From assembly GCA_031841125.1 (NCBI GenBank), contig CM063113.1, positions 34,803,312-34,867,311 on the forward strand: a stretch of DNA of 64,000 nt, in the 5' to 3' direction. The translations under genes were made by a program, and so were the position numbers. Every line of letters starts with the position of its first letter. Positions within the stretch are counted from its first letter, which is position 1. The stretch comes from Acanthococcus lagerstroemiae. Its lineage: Eukaryota > Arthropoda > Insecta > Hemiptera > Eriococcidae. A model generated the notes under the pieces. The model was not told the origin of the DNA, did no database searches, and worked only from the letters and a program-made list of their open reading frames with translations. Of this stretch, positions 54,700 through 64,000 are shown in pieces.

Positions 54700-56940
54700 A
54701 TTTAAAAAAAAAAAAACTCTAGTTGCAAGTGGAGCGAGTCATTTCTTTTTCAACGATTTGAGTCGTAAAAATCAGTAAGTTTCAGGTTTTCTCCCAGCTT
54801 GAAGGAATGAGGGATTTACCTCATATTTCTTTAAAATTTTTGCAAATGTATTTTACTTGGCAGCAGTCTTCCAGAGGAAATTTTCGGGTTTGTTCAAAAT
54901 TATTATTCCTGACTTTACACCGACTTTTTTCAATCTCTTATAGGCTTTTACTAGACCTCTAAAACTCGTTAAGATGGGCAATAAAATGGGTATTTTGTCA
55001 TTTTTCCTAGCTCGAAGGGGTAGGGGTGGGTAGAAGATATATCCTTATAGTATTAAAAAAAATTTTCAGACGTATTTTATTCAAGACTTTCCGAAATTCT
55101 TCGTGGCCAACTTTAAAACTTTTTCATTCTTGTTCGAGAATATTATTTCAGACTTTGCAAAGACTATTTTAGACCTTTCCATACTCCTATCAGATCCTTT
55201 AAGACTCGTTAAGATAAGCAGTGAAATGGGTATTTTCAATTTTTTCCGCAAGAGATGGAGGAAAGAGGAAATATACCTCCCCCCCCCACACTTCCTTGAA
55301 ATTCTTTCGGACTGTTTTATTCTCCAAGATCCTTCGAGAACTGTTTCCTTGGAATTCGTTCAGACTGTTTTATTCTACAAGACCCTTCGAGAACTGTCCG
55401 GGGCGATCTCTAAAACATTTTTGGATTTAAGATTATTATTCTACGTTCTACACAGGCTTTTTCAGACTCTTCCAGACTTTTACAAATCCCCTTAGAACTC
55501 GCTGAGATGAGTCGTGAAACTGGTATTATCAACTTTTTTTTCTTTCTTCGATTCGGAAGGGGGATACCTCTTCATACATTTTCAAAATTTTGCCAGGCGT
55601 ACTTTAGTTTTCAAGGTTCTTCTAGAATGGTCTCAGATTATTTTTACACCTTTTTCGGGATTGTTTTAGATTATTATTTTACGCTCTACAGAGACTTTTT
55701 AAGACTCTTTCAGACTTTTCCGAAACTCTTTTAGATCTATTTAAAACTTCTTAATACTCGACTAGATATTAAAACAAACAACTTTAGGAAAACTTCAAAG
55801 AGTTTTGAAAACTAATTACCCTCTCATAGAATGGAAGATCCTTAAATTTCATCAAATTATGCTTACATTTTCAGGATATTATCTGTCTATCAAGTGAAAT
55901 AATAATCATATTAGTACTGCTAATAGGTACTTTGACTTCAAAAGCTCAAAAATTAAGAAACTCTGGAGAGAAGCGTAAGCAAAAAACTTTGAAGAGGAAT
56001 GAGAGATATAGCTCATAACTTTATAATTAAAAACTAAAACTCTTCTACGTGAGACTATAGTTGCGAAAGGAACGACTGATTTTTTTTCAACGATTTGAAT
56101 CATATAAACTGGAACGTTTCAATTTTTTACTAGCTAGAAGGAAAAAGGGATTTACCCCATACTTCTTTAAAATTCTTGCAAATGTATTTTACTCGGCAAC
56201 AGCCTTCCAGAGGAAATTTTTCGATTTGTTCAAAATTATTAATCCTGACTTTATATAGACTTTTCTAGGCTTTTACTAGACCCATTAAGACTCATTAAAA
56301 TGGGCAATGAAATTGGTATTTGGTAATTTTTCTCTTGGTCCGAAGAATGAGAGGTGGGTAGGTGATCCTCATAGTTCTTTAAAATTCTTTCAGACGTATT
56401 TAATTCAAAAATTTTCTGGAATTCTTCGAGACCATCTTTAAAATTTTTTCACTCTTGTTCAAGAATATTGTTTTAGACTTTGCAAAGACTATGTTAGACC
56501 CTTCTAGACTCCTGTAAGACCCTTTAAGACTCGTTAAGATAAACAGTAAAATGGGTATTTTCAACTTTTTTTCTGATGAGATAGACTAAGGAGGAAATAT
56601 ATCCCCGCACTTCCTCAAAATCCCAAGACCATTTTACTTTTCAAAACGCTTCTCAAAACTCGCAGAGAAGAGTTGTAAAATCGGTACTTTAACTTTTTTT
56701 CCTTTTCTCGGTTCGAAAGGAGCGTATATCCTCATGCATCTTTAAAATTCTGGCAGGCGTACTTTATTTTTTAGGACTCGTCCATAATAGTCCCCGACTA
56801 TAGAACTTTTTTGAACTTGTTTTAGATCTGCAGAGACTTTTTCAGACTCTTTCGAACAATAGACCTATTTAAAATTTCTTAAGACTCGACTAGACACTAA
56901 ATCAAACAAGTTTAGAAAAACCTTAAAGAGTCTCACTATG
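54700..56940 (+). repeat. Higher-order tandem repeat, two units of about 1.3 kb
   Basis: Unit 1 begins near 54,719 (CTAGTTGCAAGTGGAGCGA) and unit 2 near 56,055 (CTATAGTTGCGAAAGGAACGA), an offset of about 1,336 bp. Matching phrases continue to about 55,805 and 56,930. Within each unit a subunit of about 220-280 bp recurs up to four times: 'ACTCGTTAAGATGGGCAATGAAATGG', then a 'CGAAGG..GAGG..ATA.CC' stretch, then 'TTTAAAATTCTTGCA..TATTTTA' (motifs approximate). It is saturated with AGACTTTT/CAGACTCTT phrases. The 130-codon frame at 55,103 is a by-product. Confidence 0.75.
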
Positions 56941-57580
56941 AACTAAAGCATTTAATTAGACGGTAAGAGTTTCAGAAGTCTCAAAGAAGTATAAAATAGA
57001 CTCAGAAAGTTAGTCATGTTTGTAAGAGTCCGAAAGAAGTCTTGAAAAAAGCAGGATTTGAAAAATCTTAAGGGATCTGAAAGAATGCTATATTAGTGGA
57101 TGATTTACAAAAGATCTTGAATAAGTATGATAAAGTCTCAATTAATTTTATTAATGCCGAAACTAGTCTCAAAAATCTCAATTAAACCAGGAATAGTCTT
57201 GAAACGAATCTGGAAGATCTTTAGAAAGAATAAAAACATGTTCAGAAGTAGAAGTCCTGAAAAGTTTCAAATAAGATTTAAGAAGCCTAAAACAGTCTGA
57301 AAGTGTTCTAAATCCATCCAGATGGATATAAAAAGGCTGAGAAAATTCTAGAGTCTGAAACAGGTAACTAATTCTGAAAATATATCTCACTGATTCTGAA
57401 AATCAAAGCATCTGGAAAATCTTTAGAATCTTGAGATGTGGGATAGTGTTGACCGAGTCTGTAAGATTTGTAAACAGTCTTAAACATGTCTTGAAGAATT
57501 AAAAAAATCTAAAATATAGCAAAAGCTTTGAAGAAGTCTTGAAGAGTCTTAAACCAGCACTGAAGTGACTTGAAGTTTTT
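56941..57580 (+). repeat. GAGTCTT-type phrase block, opposite polarity
   Basis: From about 56,930 the phrases switch from AAGACTC/CAGACTT to GAGTCTGAAA/AAGTCTTGAA, i.e. the reverse complement of the preceding array. Examples are GAGTCCGAAAGAAGTCTTG and AAGTCTTGAAGAGTCTTAA. Spacing is irregular. Confidence 0.55.
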
Positions 57581-59607
57581 GGATCATCAGGCTATACTAG
57601 TGTCAGGCTACCGAAAATTATCCCGGTTGCCCGACTGGCCACTCCGCCTTACACAGGCTAATTAAGTCACGCATCATTTTTAAATGTAATATGCCATCGC
57701 CTGGTCCATCAGGATGAAACACAACGACCGTATAAATCACATTCACACGCGAATTCAAGTACCCATTTTCCACTCGACCGCAGCCAGAATCCGATTACGT
57801 CGAACAATATGAACAATGCATTGATCCAATTATTCAATCGCTGGAAACAAATTATGCAAAAATTTTCGATTTGAAACTGCCATTCAGAGGACGGGTGCAA
57901 ACTGCAGAGAGCTGGAGAGCTACCAGGTACCCATCTATGGCATTTGTCGAGATCTCTTCATGGTCACACCCAATTCATTTTCAGATCGGTATTTATATTT
58001 CGCACAAAGTGCTTGACCTCATCGTCGACAGGTTAACCGCCAACCAAGAGAGAGAGAAGAAATTAATGTATTCCGTGTGTTCGGATTGGGTGCGCTGGAA
58101 ACAATGATCATGCCTCGTCTGAGAGCGATTATTTATCATGCTCGCTGATGAAGCATCTTCAAATGAAACATCATTCCTCGATTAACCTGGACAAACAATC
58201 GTCGGTTCATCAATCGGAGGATTTGCGCCAGTTGGTAAACAAAATGAGTGTACGTACGAGCTGTCGAATACGAAACAACAAATCGGAGACACAGATCGAA
58301 TTTAGGAAATTTAAAATATTTAGGTGATTTATATGTTAATTGGTTGTCGCGCTGGTCCATTGATACTGGAGACGAGTGGAGGGGCCTCCTAGTGAGTCAA
58401 CCTGAAATATACACCTTCGGAGATGAAAATCGTGGATACTATTAAAACAACCTATAAAAATGTATTAATCGCGAAAACAACTTTTCTGGAGCATCGTATA
58501 CGCCTTTCGGGAGAAGTACAAATGACTGGTTTTATTGGTGACCATCAGCTGATCAGCCGAGGTGGTCCATATCTCTATATCTTCTGATTTGTTCGGGACT
58601 AGCTGCTGCAGTTAGGCGAACGTTGGTTTTACAGTTGCGAGAAAGGCGTGTGCAGCTGTATCCCAACTTTGTGACATTTCGTTCCTAAATTTAGAAAGGG
58701 ACGCAGGAAAATGACGAAAAATAGATCCACGGGGTTTCTACTCAAATATCATGATTTTCAGATCTATTATCAGCATAATTGCTAGCATAATCCATTTCAA
58801 TTTTGGAATAATTTTCCAAAATTTATCATACTTTTTTTTTAAATAATCCACAGTCAGCGCTCCCATACCACAAACGGTTGAACTTCGAACCATTAATTAC
58901 TTGGCATAATCTGCACGTGAAGTCCATACAATGACCCTGCTCACCATTCATCACTATCATCAATCAGTGTCACACGAAATGCCTAGAAAAATCATTGTCA
59001 TTACGGTCTTCTCTTCGGGGCTAGCGGATATAGATACAGTTTGAGGAATATTAACACGCACGAACTGACGAATTCTATGAAAAATCAGCTTAAAGAGTGT
59101 GCAAAATCCTTTTTGATTTAAAAAAAATTAATTAGCCTACATTTTTTCAAGGGTAGTCTGTAGTTATTTTACGAGTAGCACTGAGAAAATGAATCGTAAG
59201 GATGGCAGAAACCACTGTAGCTGGGTCTTTTTCTTGGATTACAGAGCTTATGGGCATGATTGGGTAGCCAAAGAAAAATTTAGCATAATGTTTTGGTATA
59301 ATTTTTTTACATTTTGGCATAATTTAGCACAATTTTTCACCTGCAACATCCGCAGGAAAAAAACGTGCGGTCCTTTAAAACAGTTTGATTGCCATTTAGA
59401 CTAGCAAAGGTTAAAAAAAATTGGTCTACTGAATTTAGCTTCTTTTTTTTTGGGGGGGGGGGGCTTTCTGTCATAATCTAGCACAGATTTTACTTCAATC
59501 TAGCAGCATACAGAAAAAATTTTTATCGGCAACACTGGCAGCCTTCCATCGTAGTTATCTCGTATTAGGTTTTGAAAGAGAACTCCGAAACCTAATGTAA
59601 AAGGAAG
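57581..59607. other. Mostly unique DNA without supported exons
   Basis: Region 57,600-58,500 is free of window repeats and rich in CpG. Region 59,150-59,530 has repeated 'CATAATTTAGCACAATTTT' and 'ATAATCTAGCACAGATTTTA' phrases (a local duplication) and a G run. No frame has family motifs or a clear splice pair. Confidence 0.3.
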
Positions 59608-61362
59608 TGGGGGCTTTGGCCCCTGGCCGCTTCGCGGCCCAACCCCCCGCCGTCACTCGCTTCATTCGTGCTGGCCTTGCTCGGCGCTTCGCGCCTCATC
59701 CGACCATCACAGTCCTCGGTGTTTGGTCTAAAACTTTTGTTCCTAAGTTGAGGCTTGCTTTGCGCTTCTTTTGCTCCCCCTCTATCAGCGGTCCTCAATC
59801 TTCCATCATGAACCTACTTCCATCCTTTCTTCATCACGAGCCTCCTCTTTCACCACGACCCCCTTCATTCACCACGGTCGCTCTCTGCCTCCACGGTCAC
59901 ACTTCAACAGTCGTAGCCCTCCTCAGCCACGAACTCTTCCCCCACAACGGTCATAATCTCCTACCAGAAGCTTCAATGCCCACCCCATGGTCTTTTACCT
60001 ACGCAGTATCCCTCCCTGCGAACCCTTTCCTGCTGCACATCCGGGTAGGCCCTCTCCCTTGGACTTCCTCCTCACCTCTACAATCATCAATCACCACAAC
60101 CAAGCTCCACCATCTTGGCCTTAATCTCTTCACATTACCCCCTTCGACCTTCTCCCCCACGTGGCACCCTCCGTTCATATCTCCAATCATCACCCAGTTC
60201 CCACCTAGTCTCCCCCGATCACCCTCTTCCACCCCGAGTACCCCTCCCCATTAGGACCACGTCCCCCCGATCACCCCCACACCACTATGGCCTTCATTTC
60301 TGTTCACGTACCACACCTCCACCAAGACCTCTTCACACATCTCTACGCCCTCCCCAATTAAAGCCTTAATCCTTCGCTACAGCCTTCCCCTTCCACTGCT
60401 CCTCCTCTACGATCTCCTTATCCCAACTCCCTCGAAGATCCCCTGGTCCTCTACTCAGGAGCTACCACCATAACCACCCTTCCCCTTCAGACCCCCGCCA
60501 TCAGCCCCTCCCGCACCATGGCTTTCATTTCCCTCCCCAGTCCCTCTTCCAACCAGGACTTCCTCCTCCACCAGGACCTCTTTCTCATCATTAACCCCCC
60601 CACCTCAGGGCCTTTATCCCCCTCCTGAGGCTACACCCCCATGGATCTGCTTTCCATTCTGGAGCTCCCTCCACCATGAACGACCTCCTAAGGGTAGGCT
60701 ATCCATGGAGAAATATGCAATTAGTGGAGCAGGGTAGGCGATCCGCAGTTTCTACTCCCTCCCATGGCGGCCTTAGTCCCTCTCTACAGCCTTCCCTTCC
60801 ACGGCTCCATCACCCTTCGGCCTCCCTCGCTCAACCACCTTGAAGATCCCCTTGTCCTCCAACCAGGAGCTTCCACCACCATGACCACCCCTCCCACACA
60901 AGAACACTTCACCTCAAGACCCCCTCCCCGGGACCAGAACCTTCCACACCATGGCCTTCATTCGACTTCCCGGCCACCTCTCTCACCAAGGTCTTCCTCC
61001 TCTACCAGGACCCCTTCCTCACTATTATCCCCCACCCACCCAGGGTCTTTACCTCCCTCTACAGTCCCCGCCACCACCGTGGTTTTTTCCCCTTCAGGAG
61101 CTCCCTCCTTCACCATGAGTACCTCTTACACCCTGGGCCTTTATCTACCAAAATTTTACTGTCTCTCTAGGAATCCTCACCCACCATTACCCCCTGGGCT
61201 TTATCTCCCTTCAGAGCCCCTGTCGTAGAAGATTCCTGGCCATCCACCCAGGGGCTCTCACAACCATGACTACCCCTCTCCCTTTTCAACCATGAACTCC
61301 CTCCTGATGGTAGGCTACCCATGGAAAATTGAACAATTAAGGGGCAGGGTAGGCAACCTGCA
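59608..61362 (+). repeat. GC-rich skewed repeat K, copy 1
   Basis: Starts with CTTTGGCCCCTGGCCGCTTCGCGGCC, shown in parts: the hairpin GGCCGCTTCGCGGCC (near 59,627) and GGCGCTTCGCGCC (near 59,680). It continues as a pyrimidine-rich minisatellite-like array of CCACCATGACC/CCTTCATTTC/CACCAGGACC phrases. The tail block GTAGGCTAYCCATGGA ... GGCAGGGTAGGC occurs twice (about 60,690-60,760 and 61,305-61,362), so the 3' part is tandemly duplicated. Long Pro/Ser/Thr/His frames here result from pyrimidine skew. Confidence 0.8.
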
Positions 61363-62540
61363 GCGACTTGTGATCTTGAAGATTATGGATAATTATGTCG
61401 AATACTTCGACGACGTTCACAGGTACATTTATTATAATTGTCATATTATAGCCGTTCATACCATAAATATGATTAATTAATCAGTCAGTTATTAAATTAT
61501 AATTACACCTGATGATTATGCAATGATCTATTTTTAATTACTATTGCTCTTCGTGCACATACGTGTCGTGGCCTTTCACCCGCATGGGGTTTCCCCATGG
61601 TTCGTTTACTATGGATGTGGACTGTACTGACGAGGGCTGTTCTGATTGGAGCCCCAAATTGCTGTTACTTCTTACAGCAATTAAGGTAGCTCTGATTGGC
61701 TCCCCGGAAGTTTTCTCTCCCTCCGTCAGTGGACGGGGTGGTAACCCTTGAGCTCCGGACTTGGGTCAAGAGCCTTGGTCACTTTTCGTGTGGCCGAATT
61801 ACAGTGCTGTTGACTCGTTCGTGGTTAGTGGATATTAGTATTTGATAATAGTTTTTTTAAGAACAGTTGTGCTACATATCAGCGTGCTGATTTCAGTACA
61901 GGTCAGTGGTATTATTATTTACTTTTCTCCTTTCGTGAGTTGCGTGCCACCTGAAGTCAATATTGCACTTATCTTTCTACTGTAGACCTCCGAATAGATT
62001 CTCCGGGATCTGCTGAGCAATTGCCAGCGTTCCTGTTCTACCTTTAACTGGGCTTACCACAGCCTTTCCTTTAAGAGATCGGGCCCCCCGATTCTTTTAC
62101 TTGAAGAAGTAGCCTCTAACCTTGAGTTGCCTTCTCGAGGGAGCTAGCTCTTCCTCTGCTTAGGATGACCTGTTCCAGGTTATCGCGTGGTGGTTTTCCT
62201 CCACCTTTCATAATAGTTGAATGCTCGTTTTTATACTTATTATGCGGTTATGTCTCTAATTAATTTTTTGTTATGAAATTCTGTTTGATTACTGTCACAT
62301 GAATTTTTCGTATTTTTATGACTGTATGTCGGTTTTTATTAGGATGCGGGGGGGGTGATGATTTAATGTAAGAAATAGTAGAGGAATTTTGTCTAAATAT
62401 TAGCAGGAATCATCTTTTTGAAGGTATAAGGGTGTTTTTAATGTCTTGGTTGAAGGTACCAAGGTCCCGGGTAGTACCACCACCCCCACCGTCACAAGGT
62501 AACATTTAATTAGAATTGTAACTCTTTTAGGCTACTTAGA
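61363..62540. other. Unique stretch of moderate GC
   Basis: Region 61,560-62,220 has higher GC and no match to other parts of the window. It could be a solo LTR, a UTR or promoter DNA, but terminal TG/CA repeats, a primer site or coding sequence are not evident. Confidence 0.3.
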
Positions 62541-63060
62541 TGTTGTTTAACAATTTTCAGGACATCGGAACATGTTTTCATCATTTTTAAGAATCTTCGA
62601 AATTCGTTTCAAAACTATTCCCGGCTTGATTGTGGTTTTTAAAGATAAGACCATTCTCGACATTGTTAGGACTATGATTGAGAAGTTTTCGTATTTTTAT
62701 TTAAGATCTTGTGAAAATCATCCAGACGGGTTCGAAATTCTTCGAGATTCATTTAGATTTTTCCAAGTCTGCTTTAGAATTTTCAATAACATTTCTTTAT
62801 GACTGGAACTTTTTGAGACTATTCTATGCTTTACTGAGACTTTTGGAACTCTTACAGCCTAGTTAAATGCTTACAGCTTTGGGTTCTAACACTGAGACTG
62901 TTTCACGATTTTCCTAAACTTTTTGCTTACGTGCAGGTTCGTCTAAGGAGTCTTAATAGTCGATAAGTTTCTCGAAGACGTTAAAAGATCTGAAAGGTCT
63001 TGTAAAGCGTAAGAGTATGAAATCTTAAAAGAGTCTGGAAAAGGCGTTAAAGCGTGTAGA
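62541..63060 (+). repeat. GAGTCTT-type phrase block
   Basis: Contains AAGATCTTGTG, ATTCTTCGAGATTC, TTTTGAGACT and later GGAGTCTTAATAG/GAGTCTGGAAAAG, again switching polarity near 62,940. Confidence 0.4.
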
Positions 63061-63189
63061 ATAATTCGGCAATTCTGTGACTTGAAAAGAAATAAGGAAT
63101 GTATCCTTAAATTTAATATCCTCCTTTTATTTACTAGCTCATATCTTTGATTGCAGATAATATTTGACTCGATAATAATATCATCACAT

Positions 63190-64000
63190 TTGCTTGCTCC
63201 CGCTTTTAAAGAGATCATAATAAGCCTGCTTTTCTAGAAATCTATTGGCATTTCTCCTTCCTCATACATTCTGTTCCATTATTCATATACATTTTTTAAA
63301 ACTAATTCTCCTGAATTCCTCAATAACTTACTAACAATTTCATTAACTCCTTCTGCTTTATCTGCTTTCATTTTTCAAAGCTTTATCAAATTCCGATCTC
63401 AAAATAGGGTCTCCTCTTTCTTCATTCTGTACACTATCTTCTCTTTCCATTCATTTACTAATAACTGCTCAATTCTTATACAGTTTTCCAACATATCTGA
63501 CACATCTTTTTACTTTCTCTTTTTTGGAATTTAATAATTTTCCTTTTTCATCAGTTAAATTATTATTTGATTTTCCAAAGTCTTATATTCGTTCTTACTT
63601 CCTCTATCGTTGGCTTGTTTATACATTCTTCTTTCATCCATAAACTCTAGTATGTCATTTTCCCACGGTTTTCTCCTTTCTGTTACTTGAGTACCTAATT
63701 TCTTTCCTGCTGTCAGATTTATTGCTTTCTTATGCTACCCACTTCCCTACAATATCATTTCCTTTCTGTGATTTACAAAATTCTTTCGTTATTTCTTTTC
63801 AATAATATTTTCTTTTCTTCACCGCTTTCAGTAACTTCAAATTCCATTTTGTTTTTAATTTTTACTTTGTTCTTATTTATCTATTTTAATTTAAACCTAC
63901 ATTTCATTACTACTAAATTATGGTCACTATCTACATCCGCTCTTCGGTATGTCTTCCAATCTAATATGTACGAGTATTTGATTTTTGTCTTCTTTTCGCC
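63190..64000 (-). pseudogene. RTE-clade LINE, second copy of the family at 8,891 (continues past the window)
   Basis: On the minus strand, entering from the right edge, it reads 'ADVDSDHNLVVMKCRFKLK' (endonuclease end, SDH near 63,930), the basic linker, 'ERGDPILRSEFDKAL' (near 63,400) and 'EGEMPIDF' (near 63,240). It matches the LINE at 8,891-14,420 segment by segment without that copy's insertions, and so serves as the pre-insertion reference. Stops and small deletions are present. Confidence 0.82.

Noticed and set aside
55103..55495. 130-codon plus-strand frame as a protein
   Set aside because: It lies inside the higher-order repeat and its peptide repeats with the DNA subunits.
59607..61228. 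Long Pro/Ser/Thr/His-rich open frames (for example 215 and 154 codons)
   Set aside because: They lie entirely within the pyrimidine-rich repeat K, several frames are open at once, and the inverse copy at 50,030-50,778 does not keep one frame. Pyrimidine skew alone removes stop codons.

Overview
This window looks like a gene-poor stretch of an arthropod, probably insect, nuclear genome. It is AT-rich, has no dense bacterial-style coding, and is packed with RTE- and Jockey-type LINE remnants, hAT, mariner, pogo and TA-flanked DNA elements, a tRNA-derived SINE, satellites and microsatellites. Candidate genes consist of small exons with GT-AG junctions and long introns. I cannot name the species. 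Family assignments come from motifs recognised by eye, not from searches.

Layout. Positions 1-8,400 hold two plausible exons of a minus-strand gene (1,315-1,442 and 7,837-7,956) separated by a 2.57-kb hAT-like element with an RTE fragment inside it. Positions 8,690-14,420 hold one RTE-clade LINE, preceded by a SINE and broken by a TA-flanked element, three hAT-like elements with readable 8-bp target duplications, an unexplained replacement, and a composite repeat. Positions 14,472-20,490 hold a pogo-like relic, a second composite repeat with a nested hAT, another hAT and a full SINE with its target duplication. A candidate first coding exon of a membrane protein is at 20,491-20,767. Positions 22,480-27,770 are a third RTE with a minus-strand LINE nested in it, followed by a satellite of about 203-bp monomers that is itself interrupted by two DNA elements. 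Positions 27,968-31,958 are a tandem minus-strand array of the composite repeat, one member of which carries a dense GTAAC/GTTAC motif array.

The best gene candidate is on the plus strand at 33,142-38,297. It has a TATA box, a signal-peptide exon, a 4.9-kb intron, a phase-compatible second exon with six cysteines, a stop and a poly(A) signal. It predicts an 88-residue small secreted cysteine-rich protein. Its intron holds a three-copy repeat, a near-perfect 27-bp hairpin, a SINE, a hAT MITE and a roughly 285-bp tandem repeat.

The right half (38,400-64,000) alternates repeat-free DNA with Jockey and RTE remnants, a possible GPCR terminal exon on the minus strand (44,788-44,961), an internally deleted mariner element, a higher-order tandem repeat (54,700-56,940), two copies of a GC-rich pyrimidine/purine-skewed repeat, and a minus-strand copy of the first RTE family running off the right edge. 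No rRNA, genuine tRNA gene, CRISPR array or operon is visible.
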